In this document: positions 52,601 through 60,629 of the stretch, in pieces
Layout of the letters: each line of letters opens with the position of its first letter
Position numbering within the stretch: position 1 is the stretch's first letter
Assembly: GCA_027627225.1 (NCBI GenBank)
Contig: CM051027.1
Span: 92,111,151-92,175,150 of the forward strand
From: Congeria kusceri
Lineage: Eukaryota > Mollusca > Bivalvia > Myida > Dreissenidae
Reading direction: 5' to 3'
DNA: 64,000 nucleotides
Position numbers and translations under genes: made by a program
Notes under the pieces: model-generated
What the model was told of the DNA's origin: nothing
Seen by the model: only the letters and a program-made list of their open reading frames with translations
The model's database searches: none

Positions 52601-55600
52601 TTATAGATGTAAGTAACCCCTTCAGATTTCATTTCAGAAGTACATGCGAAAAGGGTTCTGGGTATGTTGTTCTTATCGCAGTAAATTTCAGATTACTGTA
52701 AAACCATTATTATTCGTCGGACACTGATTTTCGTGGATTTTCATGGGTCAGCTCAACCACAAATTCAGATGTACAACGAACGTTTATGTCCTAAGTCTTA
52801 TGTCCGAAATTATTAGTATCTGCACTACTGTGACGTCAAACTAAAGGGGCGCAACTACTTTTGACGCATGTTTAGGTGATTGTGTTACCTGCCTTGATAA
52901 TTATTTACTGTGAATACTGAAATAATTTTATGGTGTTTCATTCTTGAAAGAACAGAGAATACTAACAGAATAATTGAAAGGTACAGATTGCTCAGTTGTC
53001 ATGCACGTATCGATATTCGCAGTTTGTCACTTGTTAATTGTCATGCGCTTAACTGGCTTCGTGTCCAACTGCCATTAATAGGACCCACTGTTCTATTACA
53101 ATTATACAAGACACTATGGGTACCACTATTAATTGGACGTTTATTGCGATACTGGTATATTGCACCTATGTTTAATCCCGCTAATTGGTACGGTGTTGTT
53201 ACACTAGGGACCACATTATCGCGCGATTGAGACGATAAGATACGGAAAATGTGGGTAATTTACACGTTGTTGTTTTAACGGATGTCAACTGAGCGCAAGG
53301 GTTGTTCAAATAAACAAAAAGCACATATATACAGTATTTTTTTTTAGGTGTTTGGCAAAAAATCGAAATCCACGAATTTAAGATCCAACAAATATGCCCG
53401 ATTTTACGAATCCATGAAATTTCATGTCAATGATATTAAATGAAACCACAGTATATGGAAGTTTTTTTTTTTTTTTCTTTGGAACACTATATTATATATT
53501 TCAGCGAAACTGTTCCCAAATTTAATAGCTAGATATATTAGGTAATGTTAATTTAACCATAAAAAATCAAAATAAAAGGGAAACTATTTGGTTGACTATG
53601 TTAAATAAAGAATAAATGTATGTTAAAACATGTTTTGTATTATTTCTTAAAACACATGCATTTAAAATAAGAGGAGACAATTTTAGTTAACTGAAATATT
53701 AATTTCTTACAAAATAAGGGTGTCAACTTGATTTCAGAGTAACATTGGCCTGATCTTACATGCAGTGGAGGAATATGAAAGATCTCTAACTTTCCTTGAA
53801 CATGCTCTACGCTTATACCAGAAGTAAGTTGCCATGGCATTGGGTAGTAACAATTCATCGACGGTCTGTGTTTGAATTGGGCGTACCCTTAGTTGTTATG
53901 GGCGTATCATTTATATTTGATGCTATAAATGTGTTGTTAATACCGCTAGTAATTATTTAGCAATAAAAATATGTTTGTTTAAAGGGACCTGTTCACAGAT
54001 TGGCAAATTGACAATTTTCAAAATGTTTGTTATAGATCCCAAAAAGAAAAAATACATAAAATATAAACAAGCGAAATAACTATACTGACAGAAAATTATA
54101 TTGAAAATATAGTGTCATTTTTGAAAAATCATCAATTGAAATGGATAAAATTAAAAAGCGTTTGTAAAGCTTTTTATCGGTAATTTGGAAAACACGTGTA
54201 TTACTTACATAGTGTTAAAAATTCACTACTATCATTAAAAGTCAAAATGGCCGAGTGGTTAGAGCGACAGACTTTTGATCAGGGGTTCATAGGGGTTCAC
54301 ATCGTAGGTTCCAGTCCCGGTTTGATCCGGGGTTCATAGGTGTTCAGATCGTAGGTTCCAGTCCCAGTGAAGGCCAATCTATTGATTATATATTTATTCT
54401 TTATATAATATTTGTTTTTGACTAGTCCAATTGCTTTAGGTATTGCAGTTAAGACATTGACATTTTTCAAAATACGAAAATCGGTGAATAAGTCCCTTTA
54501 AATGCTGTAATTTTATATCTGCCTATAAGCATTATAGGGTAAGGAGTATGATGGCCTTAATGTGCACACAAATCTACAAAGAAAAACCTATTAAAAGATA
54601 TATATTAAATTTTTAATTTATGAAAAGACGTGCACTGTACAAATGTATCCCGATACAACCAGTTTTCAGTCATTTAGTGTTCAATTTCAAATTGTGTTTA
54701 AGGGAAACTTATAAATTCAATAACTGTGTACATAGTTAAAAAAGCATTGTACATTTACTTAAAATATAAAATAAAAGCATATAATTATATTGCATATGTT
54801 GTTTGTAATGTGCTGGATAATGGCCATCCCCAAAACAGGTCACACTTAATTCTCCCAACCTATTTTCGAACACCTTACGGTTAGAATTCATACTTCAACA
54901 TTTAAGCAGTATAAAAAGTGGTTCTTTGTCAGCAACGTCCCAAAAGAGCATACAACGTAATATTTTCTTATTTGAGAAACAAATACATCATTTGCTTAGA
55001 TTTGTTTTAATTTGCATCATAGGTATGGCAGAGGGAGGTTTCTTGTTATCTCCAGACTTTTAATCATGCCCCCCTTCGAAGAAGTGGGGGTATATTGCTT
55101 TGCTCCTGTCCGTCGGTCTGTCAGTCGGTCGATCGGTCCAATGGTTGGTCTGTCCATAGACCATTTCGTTTCCGCACGATATCTAGAGAACGCTTTGACC
55201 TACGATCATTTAAGTTGGTATGCTGGTTACTTGGGAGGAAAGGAAGACGCCTATCAATGTTAAGGTCAACAGGTCAAAGGTCAAGGTGACGGAGGCTTGT
55301 AACATGAAAACTGTTATCTCCGTAGACCATTTTGTTCCCGCAGGATATCTAGAGAACACTTTGACCTACGATCATCCAAGTTAGTATGCTGGTTACTCGG
55401 GAGGAAAGGAAGAAGCCTATCGATTTTTAGTTCAACCGGTCAGAGGTCGAGGTCACAGGGGCTTGTAACATGAAAACCATTTCCACACAATATTTAGAGA
55501 ACGCTTTAACCTAGGATCATATAAATTAGTATGCTGGTTAGTCTTTAGGGAAGGAAGACCCCTATCGATTTTGATATCAAAGGTCAAGGTCACAGGGGCT

Positions 55601-56741
55601 TGTAAAAACAACATTTCCACTTAATAACAGATGAACCATTGGTACATGGTCCTCAAACTATATAGGTACAATGGTCAGTTTGAGAAGATGACCTATTACA
55701 TAGTGATAATTACTTGAATACTTGGGTCGAGTCGTCAAATTTGATAGGAAGAATGCTCTTGCAGAGAAGACAACTCCTATCAAGGTAATGGTTAACATGT
55801 CTCAGCTTAGATTTTTCAGAAACAGTACACTTCTGTGATGAACAAAGGCTGGAAGTCGGGGGGCATACATGTTTTACAAACATCTTTTGTTTATTATTTG
55901 TGTGGGCCTGTGACTGTGCAAGCCCAGCGCAGAATTTACCAGTATAGGGCTTGCAGGCTTGTGCTAATTTCGACCACTGATGCATAAAACCCTTTGTGTG
56001 TACAGATTCTATGGTGCTAAGAGTTTGAAGGTTGCCATGAGTTACCATCTTGTCGCACGCACCCACTCGTGCAGAGGGGACTTCCGTGCGGCACTCGCCA
56101 GCGAAAAGGAGGCTTACACGATATACAGACAGATGGTAAATACACGGAGCTGTTATTGATATCTTGTAGACTGACATACTTTTGATGACTTTGTTAGACT
56201 CATTTTCTGCGTGCTTAAGCCATCGGTTCAAGAAATTGTTATGCATGTATATAGATCTACACTGTAGCAAAGTAACCATGAAAGTTGTCGAAAATTTTTG
56301 CAATGATACAGGTAAATGAACTAAATTAATTTTAAGAAACCTTCTTACATGTGTATTTGTCAGTAGTGAAGCAAAACATTAGAAGATATTTAATTTTATA
56401 CATTGTAACATATATAATAGTTGTCTGCCTTTAATGAAAAAACAAAAAGCATTTATTACTTGTTTCTATGTATTAAACTTAACATTTTCTGTATTATATA
56501 TATGTTCCTAGTCAATATTTATAACTCGAGTTGTCTGCCATTTATGAAAAACACAAAGCATTCATTACCTTTCTACATATAAATCTTGACCTGTTCTCAA
56601 TGCTAGCTCGGGGAGGAGCATGAACGTACGAAGGAGAGCGGCGAGTGCCTCAAACATCTCACTCAGCAGGCTGTAACCTTCCAGAAAAAGATGAACGAAA
56701 TCGTGAAAGGCGAGAAAATTACGTCCCTGGCTCCTCTACAG
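25612..56741 (+). CDS. CLUH: CLUH, clustered mitochondria protein homologue (3' end outside window)
   Basis: There are 29 coding exons: 25612-25702, 30367-30563, 30967-31138, 31520-31663, 31914-32026, 32316-32470, 32844-33073, 34001-34229, 34506-34608, 35352-35472, 36098-36189, 36426-36466, 39368-39422, 40798-40876, 43422-43527, 44610-44715, 45275-45392, 45952-46079, 47416-47493, 47660-47803, 48134-48295, 49265-49328, 49596-49686, 50145-50331, 51100-51372, 52483-52608, 53738-53823, 56006-56135 and 56607-56741. All junctions are GT-AG and in frame, giving 3,756 nt or 1,252 residues. The vertebrate protein is about 1,300, so one or more terminal exons lie beyond 64000. CLUH binds mRNAs of nuclear-encoded mitochondrial proteins in the cytosol and keeps mitochondria distributed. 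The ATG at 25612 is the first in-frame ATG of exon 1 and opens [14 protein letters not shown]; this N-terminal exon is poorly conserved, so the start is less certain than the rest. Confidence 0.95.
26325..26636. mobile_element. Candidate MITE in CLUH intron 1
   Basis: GCGGATACAGGATTTGGAGGGG at the left and CTTCCGCCCCTG at the right are partly inverted. They resemble the GGATCCAGG-type ends near 21.8 and 23.0 kb. No clear target duplication was found. Confidence 0.35.
29385..29737 (-). mobile_element. tRNA-derived SINE, family 2, copy 2 (CLUH intron 1)
   Basis: On the minus strand it runs from AAAGGGACCTATTCGCAGAT to a tRNA-like segment with A box TGGCCGAGTG and B box GGTTTGAGTCCCGG. A GCAAATTTTTTAATT tail follows. 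It is the same family as the copies at 23535 and 53983. The remaining roughly 3 kb of this intron, 26.6-29.4 kb, shows nothing recognisable. Confidence 0.65.
30367..32470 (+). CDS. CLUH: CLUH exons 2-6: N-terminal ubiquitin-like (CLU-N) region
   Basis: These exons encode residues 31 to about 290. Exon 2 starts with an acidic, low-complexity lead and then reads [17 protein letters not shown]. Exon 3 gives [20 protein letters not shown], exon 4 [19 protein letters not shown] and [11 protein letters not shown], exon 5 [13 protein letters not shown], and exon 6 [17 protein letters not shown] and [11 protein letters not shown]. These are strongly conserved CLUH blocks and leave no doubt about the family. 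Splice phases are 1, 0, 1, 1, 0 at the five acceptors and 2 at the exon 6 donor. Confidence 0.93.
32844..36466 (+). CDS. CLUH: CLUH exons 7-12: Clu domain
   Basis: These exons encode about residues 291-562, the central Clu domain that names the family. Conserved blocks are [19 protein letters not shown] (exon 7), [20 protein letters not shown] and [20 protein letters not shown] (exon 8), [20 protein letters not shown] (exon 9), [19 protein letters not shown] (exon 10) and [19 protein letters not shown] (exon 11). Exon 12 is only 41 bases long. A SINE lies in the intron after exon 7 and a foldback MITE in the intron after exon 9. Confidence 0.93.
33190..33503 (+). mobile_element. tRNA-derived SINE, family 1, copy C (CLUH intron 7)
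   Basis: The tRNA-like head has an A box TAGCTCAGTTGG at 33211-33222 and a B box AGTTCGAACCC at 33255-33265. The body (CTCCCCCTACCTCTGAC, CCGTGATATGACTGAAATAC) and an AAACA-rich tail follow. It is flanked by unusually long direct repeats of 33 bp (33157-33189 and 33504-33536, three mismatches). It is the best-preserved copy of the family in this window. Confidence 0.88.
34631..34877. mobile_element. Foldback MITE (GGGTCCAGTTGCTCAAAACT type)
   Basis: The left arm GGGTCCAGTTGCTCAAAACT with TTAACGGCCGGTTAA is mirrored at the right by GTTAACGGCTGG and AAAGTTTTGAACAACTGAGCCC. Non-coding, in the CLUH intron after exon 9. Confidence 0.75.
36577..39070 (+). mobile_element. 2.5-kb composite element with about 13 tandem units (CLUH intron 12)
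   Basis: The left edge is AGCTCACCTGAGCACAACG. At the right edge, CTCAGGTGAGCT is inverted relative to it and is followed by the hairpin AGGGCCA-TTG-TGGCCCT and CTTGTTT. The core is an array of roughly 170-190-bp units carrying GGTCAAAACTGGCCACGCCC, ACATGGTTTATATAGACTTA, AAACCGCAAGGCCCAGAGG and TTTCATATTTGGTATGTAAC. A shorter relative lies at 41883-42456. The host intron is 2.9 kb long, so the element makes up most of it. Confidence 0.82.
39368..46079 (+). CDS. CLUH: CLUH exons 13-18: middle region
   Basis: These exons encode about residues 562-760. Exon 13 reads ELFSSIECK, exon 14 [17 protein letters not shown], exon 15 [18 protein letters not shown] and exon 16 [20 protein letters not shown]. 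Exon 17 is a poorly conserved charged linker ([20 protein letters not shown]), and exon 18 is [18 protein letters not shown]. The region after exon 16 corresponds to the low-complexity linker that also varies between known CLUH proteins. The introns here carry many repeats. Confidence 0.92.
40098..40418. repeat. 27-bp minisatellite (CLUH intron 13)
   Basis: About eleven imperfect units of TTTTCACTGACATCTTGACT plus seven more bases; one unit is shortened. The 27-bp period is a multiple of three, so long open frames appear on the minus strand, but they are repeat translations. Confidence 0.88.
40567..40701. repeat. Second 27-bp minisatellite, five units (CLUH intron 13)
   Basis: Five units start at 40567, 40594, 40621, 40648 and 40675, each beginning ATTGTGATTTATGTACTCCT; the last has one change. 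The unit is unrelated to the array 150 bp upstream, though the period is the same. Exon 14 begins about 100 bp downstream. Confidence 0.93.
41192..42985 (+). mobile_element. Composite tandem-core element, type A copy 2, interrupted by a second element
   Basis: It starts AGCTCTACTTTTCGAAGAC and has core units with GTTATTCACTTGAAACTTGG and ACAGAGTTATGCCCC. The right end is GCTGTCCTCTGACAGCTCTTGTTTTA: a hairpin followed by TCTTGTTTTA. The consensus core is broken between about 41883 and 42457 by a shorter relative of the 36577-39070 element. That insert ends with its own hairpin GCCCTCAGGGC and CCTCTTATTA. This is a clear nested insertion in CLUH intron 14. Confidence 0.78.
42990..43335. mobile_element. 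Degenerate copy of the CAGTGTTTTT element
   Basis: Blocks such as TTTTTCCCCTAAAATGACC and AAAATTCCCC, and the CACTGG edge near 43329, resemble the elements at 13761-14123 and 62493-62808. The left end is not clear. Confidence 0.4.
44745..45000. mobile_element. Foldback MITE, degenerate (CLUH intron 16)
   Basis: GGGCCCATATTCATAAAGCT with AAAATCTTTAGTAAAAG at the left is partly mirrored by TAAGATTTTATGTTGGAGC and GTGGATATGTCCCC at the right. The style is similar to the element at 14625-14886. Confidence 0.5.
45600..45735 (+). pseudogene. Two echoes of the CLUH exon 17 end, with a GAT microsatellite
   Basis: The 3' end of exon 17 (GAGGCTCTCACTGGCAACGA, 45362-45381) recurs twice in the following intron. 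GAGGCTCTGGCTGGCATTGA with AAACCAG lies at 45601, and GCTCTCACTGGCAATGAAAC with CA at 45654. Each copy runs into a GAT repeat. They lack splice sites in the right place and look like non-functional tandem echoes of the exon. Confidence 0.65.
46373..47395 (+). mobile_element. Composite element, type B copy 1 (CLUH intron 18)
   Basis: The left edge ATGCTCCTCTTTGAAAAAGTGGG forms a weak hairpin and is followed by CGGTCGGTCGGATGGTCGG. Core units of roughly 165 bp contain ATATCTAGAGAATGCTTTGA, GGTATGCTGGTTACT and GGTCAAGGTCACAGGGGC. The right end is the hairpin ATGTTT-TAC-AAACAT followed by CTCTTGTTA. A very similar copy lies at 55063-55893. Confidence 0.78.
47416..50331 (+). CDS. CLUH: CLUH exons 19-24: TIF31/eIF3-p135-like region
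   Basis: These exons encode about residues 761-1002. Blocks are [19 protein letters not shown] (exon 19), [20 protein letters not shown] (exon 20) and [19 protein letters not shown] with [18 protein letters not shown] (exon 21). Exon 22 is a lysine/arginine-rich patch ([10 protein letters not shown]), exon 23 reads [13 protein letters not shown], and exon 24 reads [20 protein letters not shown] with [19 protein letters not shown]. The basic patch matches the KR-rich segment at the same place in vertebrate CLUH. Confidence 0.93.
48442..48993. repeat. 30/31-bp minisatellite, about 18 units (CLUH intron 21)
   Basis: The unit CTTCGTTCTCAGACCAGTAC plus GTATTCCAT occurs with or without one extra G, giving periods of 31 or 30 bp. 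No unit contains a stop in any forward frame, so all three frames read through. This explains the long open frames between 48300 and 49018, which should not be taken as genes. Confidence 0.94.
50428..50688. mobile_element. Foldback MITE (TTTCGGGCAAC type, CLUH intron 24)
   Basis: GGCCCCCAAAAATTTTTTCT with TTTCGGGCAACCTGACCC at the left is mirrored at the right by CGTTGCCCGAAACACAC and TTTTCTTGGCC. The inner arms carry CCCGACCC and CTACCTA. Non-coding. Confidence 0.72.
51100..56741 (+). CDS. CLUH: CLUH exons 25-29: TPR region
   Basis: These exons encode about residues 1003-1252. Exon 25 (273 bases) carries [20 protein letters not shown] and [20 protein letters not shown], typical TPR helices. 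Exon 26 has [20 protein letters not shown], exon 27 [20 protein letters not shown], exon 28 [20 protein letters not shown] and exon 29 [20 protein letters not shown]. The reading frame is still open at the exon 29 donor (CTACAG/gtatct), and the usual terminal block is missing, so the gene continues to the right. The last visible intron is at least 7.2 kb and contains the nested transposons. Confidence 0.93.
51483..51810. repeat. CGGTCTGTCTGTCGGTAGACC tandem repeat (CLUH intron 25)
   Basis: Starting at TATTATGTCCCCATCAAAGA, three or more copies of GGTCTGTCTGTCGGTAGACC alternate with TTTCGTTTCCGCTCTTTAAG and CCAACATTGCTAATC. The head hairpin (CCCCATCAAAGATGGCGGGG) followed by a GTC-rich tract is the same layout as the type B elements at 46373 and 55063. 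It is probably a related, partly expanded element. Confidence 0.6.
52093..52166 (+). pseudogene. Decayed duplicate of the CLUH exon 26 start
   Basis: TTCCAGACTCATCTAACTAT and the following bases to 52166 match the acceptor and first two thirds of exon 26 (TTCCAGACTCACCTAGCGAT, from 52477) with scattered changes. It still reads [20 protein letters not shown] but then meets TAA. There is no donor. It breaks off where a family 2 SINE begins. The functional exon lies about 385 bp downstream. Confidence 0.85.
52166..52457 (+). mobile_element. tRNA-derived SINE, family 2, copy 3 (5' truncated)
   Basis: It starts inside the head (ACAGATTAACAAACTGACAA) and ends CTGTGAACGAGTCCCTTTAA. The internal GGCGTTACTCTTTTGATCCG segment is the worn tRNA-like region. 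It separates the decayed exon copy from the functional exon 26. Confidence 0.65.
52697..53452. mobile_element. DNA element with inverted ends (CLUH intron 26)
   Basis: ACTGTAAAACCATTATTATT with GATTTTCGTGGATTTTCATG at the left is mirrored by AAATCGAAATCCACGAATTT and GAAACCACAGTAT at the right. The roughly 750-bp interval has one 106-codon frame (52910-53230) with no recognisable domain, so coding is not supported. Confidence 0.5.
53983..54500 (+). mobile_element. tRNA-derived SINE, family 2, copy 4, with internal duplication
   Basis: It begins AAAGGGACCTGTTCACAGAT and ends GTGAATAAGTCCCTTTAA. The A box TGGCCGAGTGG is at 54248-54258. The segment GATC(A/C)GGGGTTCATAGG to GTAGGTTCCAGTCCC is present twice in tandem (about 54277-54319 and 54325-54366), giving two B boxes. 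The leader resembles a tRNA with a Leu/Ser-type A box. Confidence 0.78.
55063..55893 (+). mobile_element. Composite element, type B copy 2 (CLUH intron 27)
   Basis: A close relative of 46373-47395. The head hairpin CCCCCTTCGAAGAAGTGGGGG is better preserved and is followed by a CGGTC-rich tract, the same core units, and the tail hairpin ATGTTT-TAC-AAACAT with CTTTTGTTT. It ends about 115 bp before exon 28. Confidence 0.8.
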
Positions 56742-58038
56742 GTATCTTAAGTTTTCTTTCTGTTTTCAAGCAATTGGTTTTGCAGTTTGCGGTGATCCGT
56801 TTTAGTTATAAATCATGAATATTACTAATTGGTAGAATGATATCAATATGAATATCAGTTTAGGACTAAATTGATAGATACCAGTAAATACTATTTTAAT
56901 ACAATTTTATGAAATTAATGCATGCCAGTAGGAATACATGTAGCAAAATATAATTTTCAATGGAATTATTTTAACACTGCCAATGTCATGTATTTACAAA
57001 GGTTTGATATAGTTCTTGAAGGTTTATTGTCCATCATCTTGCAAGTATAGTAAGTGGATGGGCAGTAATAAGCTCGACTTTTCGAAGAAAAGGCAAGCTA
57101 TTCTACTCGTGTTGGCGTTGACGTCTGCGTCCGAGCTAGGTTAAAGTTTTTTGGTAAGCTAGTTTCTCAGGAATGGCTTGAGGGATTTCATTCAAACTTA
57201 AAGCATTTATTCCCCACATTTAAATGATCCTATAGGCCAAGTTTGGTAATTCTAGTTTAAAATTTGTCCAAATTATGGGCCTTTTTCAGGGTTTGCAGTC
57301 TTGAAAAGTCCTTAAAAACGTAGTTGCTCTTGAAAAGTCCTTAAATTGGGTATAGCCTTGAAAAAATGCCAAAATGGTACTTGAATTTGATACAAAGTCC
57401 TTGAATTTCTGAAAACAACCTTGAATTTACATTTGCCATAATCGAAGTATAAGTAGTACACGAAAAAATACAAGATGAGCGTTGAGAGTATTTTTTTGGC
57501 AAAACAAAGTTTGTCCACACGGATTCGCGGAAGTATGAATACGCTGTAGGTACGTTGTAATTTGGGTACGAATCGAGGCCTTGTGTACTACGTCATAATT
57601 GCAGATGGCGGCACCCAGTCGAAATTATCTTGATGGATAAAACGTAAAGCAAGTGTTCATTCAAACAAATACAGTTGGTTGAAGTCAATTCAATCTTTAT
57701 TGTGATATAAAAGATTGAATTGAATTAAGGTCAAGCGAATTATTAATATTCTGTTAAAACGATAATTTTTTTTTACATGGGTGAAAGTGCACTTTATCAC
57801 ATAAAAGTAGTCTACGTACGTATCGTAGTCGAAAATGTAAAAAAATGTTGAGCTTACTGCGCCTTTTGCAAATGATGGCAGGTTTTTCACAAAGCAAGAG
57901 GACTCCATACAAGTTTTAAACTAAGACAAAGCAGCCAAAGTGATAGTGGACGCATGTGGACTTTACAGTGACCAATCATCATTCTATAATTAAAATTGCA
58001 CATGCACTTTTTTGTGCCGAGTTCCTAGGCAGAATACG

Positions 58039-58256
58039 GGTTACTAGATTTACCGAAAGCGCGCGCTTTCGGTAAAAGTACCGAAAGTGCAGTGGAATAA
58101 CCGAAAGCGCACTGGATAAAAGCGTTATCTATACAATATTAGTAGCATGAGCTATATACTGTTAATAAATATGTTCAAAGCCACGTATTTAAATGTTTTA
58201 TGATATTTTTTAGATAAAGTTGCTATGTTGTTGAAGTTTATTAAAATGCAAACTCG
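58039..58256 (+). repeat. MULE left terminal inverted repeat
   Basis: 218 bp starting GGTTACTAGATTTACCGAAA. It pairs with 61037-61254 with six differences counted by eye. The first 73 bases contain four copies of ACCGAAAGCGC or its complement, including the 22-bp perfect palindrome at 58052-58073. These are candidate transposase-binding sites. Confidence 0.93.
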
Positions 58257-58523
58257 ATATAGTTGCGGTATAACCAGTTATGGTATTTGAAATAGGAATT
58301 GAATATGAAAAGTATTTGCTGTTTATAACTGTTTCACTATTATATGTCATAATTTTGTGTATTCATGTCAAATGTAAAAGTTGGAAACCTATGACGACAA
58401 TGCGTGTGAAATAGACATATTAGCTGACACTAGCTGCATAAAAGTCATGTCTGATGTCAGTGACGTGCCAATAACGTCAGCACTTAGTGCTTCGACGGAT
58501 GTCGATGAAGAACCAACAACTCA

Positions 58524-60629
58524 ATGGTCAACAACACGTCGGTGAATGAAAAGTTCTGTAGCGGAAGTGTTCATGGCCAACATTGTGATACGCCAACAAA
58601 AAACACACCGAATATACCTCACAAAATAGTTGATCAAAATGGAAGTGCTGCATCCAACACAACCGAGTGTGCTTCAGAGGGGACAGAATCTGCCGCTACT
58701 GACGTGTTGAACATATCTGTGACAACCGAGACGGTAGATGAAATGTCGGGTGTATTGCATGCCGGCTTTATGGATGTTAATTCTGTTCTGAAATTACTCA
58801 CACAGGATGTAAATGGCAGGGACCGTATACCAAGCGGGATAAAGGAAAACGTCTTCTTTATATTTGACAATTCTCAAAACATGGAAAACAGACATTCGAA
58901 AAAAAGGAGTAATTTCGCCGACGACTGCGGTGTGTGGGACGCAAGTAGCGGTGCTTCACCGAAATCCTACTTTTTGCGTAACGGAACTGAAACCGTAAAG
59001 CAAATTTATTTGAAAAATGGACTGTATTCCATCCGAAAAAGAAACAAAGGTAAAACCGAATACACCCCTCTAAGCCCACAGCCTGCATCAAACCAATTAT
59101 TGGTTGTACATAGGTACTACACGTCTTTGAAAGACGAAAAGACATTCAAGAAACGCGTAACATGGCTTGGTGATGAGGGCTTCCGGTGCAATCTGGCAGT
59201 GGTTGAATACGTCGGAAAGTTTCCTGGATTGACAATCCATGGGAATTCAAAATCAGTGACAGAATATATCCGCACATCCGACCAAGTACTAGGGGACATC
59301 CAGACGATGATTGGGAAACATAAGCCACATCAAATTTTTAACAAGCTCATTAACAAGTACGACGAATTGTCGCAGCCGCGAGGAGTACAGCAGATCCACG
59401 ACATTATATATCGGCAGAAGCAAAAAGAACATTCTGTTGAAGTACACCGAGATAATTATGCCGACCAAATACGACACTTGGAAACATTAGTCGCACAAAA
59501 TGACCCCTTCGTTCGAGCATTCGTACACACAAACGGGAAATCACCGTGCGCAGTATTGTACACCGATGAGCAAATAAGCGATATCAAAACAATGTGTTGC
59601 TCTGGAAAGACTGTGCTTGGAATAGACAAAACATTTAATTTGTGCAAAATGCACGTCACTGTAACATGCTTCAAGCAACTGTCGGCAAAAAGAACAAGAA
59701 CTGGTCAGCATCCCGTATTTCTCGGCCCAATGTTCGTGCACGATAGTAGTGACTTCAGCACGTTCAGTCACTTCTTCCATCATATCAAGATAGCGTTGTC
59801 GGGCATTCCGCTGACAAATCTTGTGATAGGAAGCGATGACGAAAAAGCGCTGGTGAAGGCCATTTCAAGTGTCATGCCTGAATGTACACATGTACTCTGT
59901 GCAAAGCATCTGAAGGACAACGTAAAACATATTCTTCAAAACGACGCAGTGACCAAACAGGAACGGGACGACATAATGACCGACATATTTGGACAGGATG
60001 GTCTGATATCAGCTGACGACACCATATGCTACAACGAAAAATGTTCAACGCTCGAAAACAAATTGGGTGAGAAATCGACGACATTCAGACACTACTTCCA
60101 AAACCGGCTGAAGACAGTGTTAAAGAAAAAGGTGTGTGATCCAGTTCGTGCGAAATTAGTTGGAAAAGAATGGACTAACAACAACTGTGAGAGCATGAAT
60201 CACGTTCTTAAGCAAACTGTAGAGTGGAAAGCTAAGCCGCTTCCAGAATTCGTTAAACTGACTCACGAGCTTGCCAATGGACAATACAGACAATTGCGCA
60301 GTGCCATAGTAGGAACAGGCGACTTACGACTCTCTGACAGCCATGCGCGTTTCCACAAAACTAAGACAGAATGGATGATGATGACGGAAAATCAAAGAAC
60401 TGTACACTACCGACGACTTCGGGCGTTTGTTGCGCAGGACGAAGACCGACTGGTGACGACAAGTGACGGACTGACTCAAGTCCTAGCTCCCGCTAGAAAT
60501 GGCAAGAAACCAGGTCAAAGAAAGAGGCGCGTGAATGTTAGGACCTTGACCTTACCCAGACGGAAAAGGATAGCCACCGAAAGTGTGACAGATTTGGTGG
60601 TTCCAGTTGACATTGACGGACAGACTTAA
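58524..60629 (+). CDS. MULE transposase, 701 residues
   Basis: A single uninterrupted frame. The catalytic core fits the MULE transposase domain (residues about 340-560). The first Asp is in VLGIDKTFN (D368), the second in LVIGSDDEKAL (D438 or D439), the CxxH motif is CAKH (459-462), and the Glu is in NNNCESMNH (E556). The N-terminal 200 residues begin with a Ser/Thr/Asn-rich stretch and hold no domain I can name. The C-terminus is basic (GKKPGQRKRR at about 660-669 and RRKR at about 679-682), suggesting a nuclear localisation signal. The ATG at 58524 is the first in frame after a stop at 58506. A coding-like stretch in another frame lies just upstream, so the true N-terminus may be longer. 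The enzyme would cut and paste the element through its TIRs. All catalytic residues appear present. Confidence 0.9.
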   Translation: MVNNTSVNEKFCSGSVHGQHCDTPTKNTPNIPHKIVDQNGSAASNTTECASEGTESAATDVLNISVTTETVDEMSGVLHAGFMDVNSVLKLLTQDVNGRDRIPSGIKENVFFIFDNSQNMENRHSKKRSNFADDCGVWDASSGASPKSYFLRNGTETVKQIYLKNGLYSIRKRNKGKTEYTPLSPQPASNQLLVVHRYYTSLKDEKTFKKRVTWLGDEGFRCNLAVVEYVGKFPGLTIHGNSKSVTEYIRTSDQVLGDIQTMIGKHKPHQIFNKLINKYDELSQPRGVQQIHDIIYRQKQKEHSVEVHRDNYADQIRHLETLVAQNDPFVRAFVHTNGKSPCAVLYTDEQISDIKTMCCSGKTVLGIDKTFNLCKMHVTVTCFKQLSAKRTRTGQHPVFLGPMFVHDSSDFSTFSHFFHHIKIALSGIPLTNLVIGSDDEKALVKAISSVMPECTHVLCAKHLKDNVKHILQNDAVTKQERDDIMTDIFGQDGLISADDTICYNEKCSTLENKLGEKSTTFRHYFQNRLKTVLKKKVCDPVRAKLVGKEWTNNNCESMNHVLKQTVEWKAKPLPEFVKLTHELANGQYRQLRSAIVGTGDLRLSDSHARFHKTKTEWMMMTENQRTVHYRRLRAFVAQDEDRLVTTSDGLTQVLAPARNGKKPGQRKRRVNVRTLTLPRRKRIATESVTDLVVPVDIDGQT

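Noticed and set aside
55710..56303. Minus-strand open frame of 197 codons
   Set aside because: It runs antisense across the end of a type B repeat and CLUH exon 28. The sense strand is explained by CLUH, and no domain is seen.
58634..60084. Several minus-strand frames of 60-95 codons
   Set aside because: Antisense shadows of the MULE transposase.
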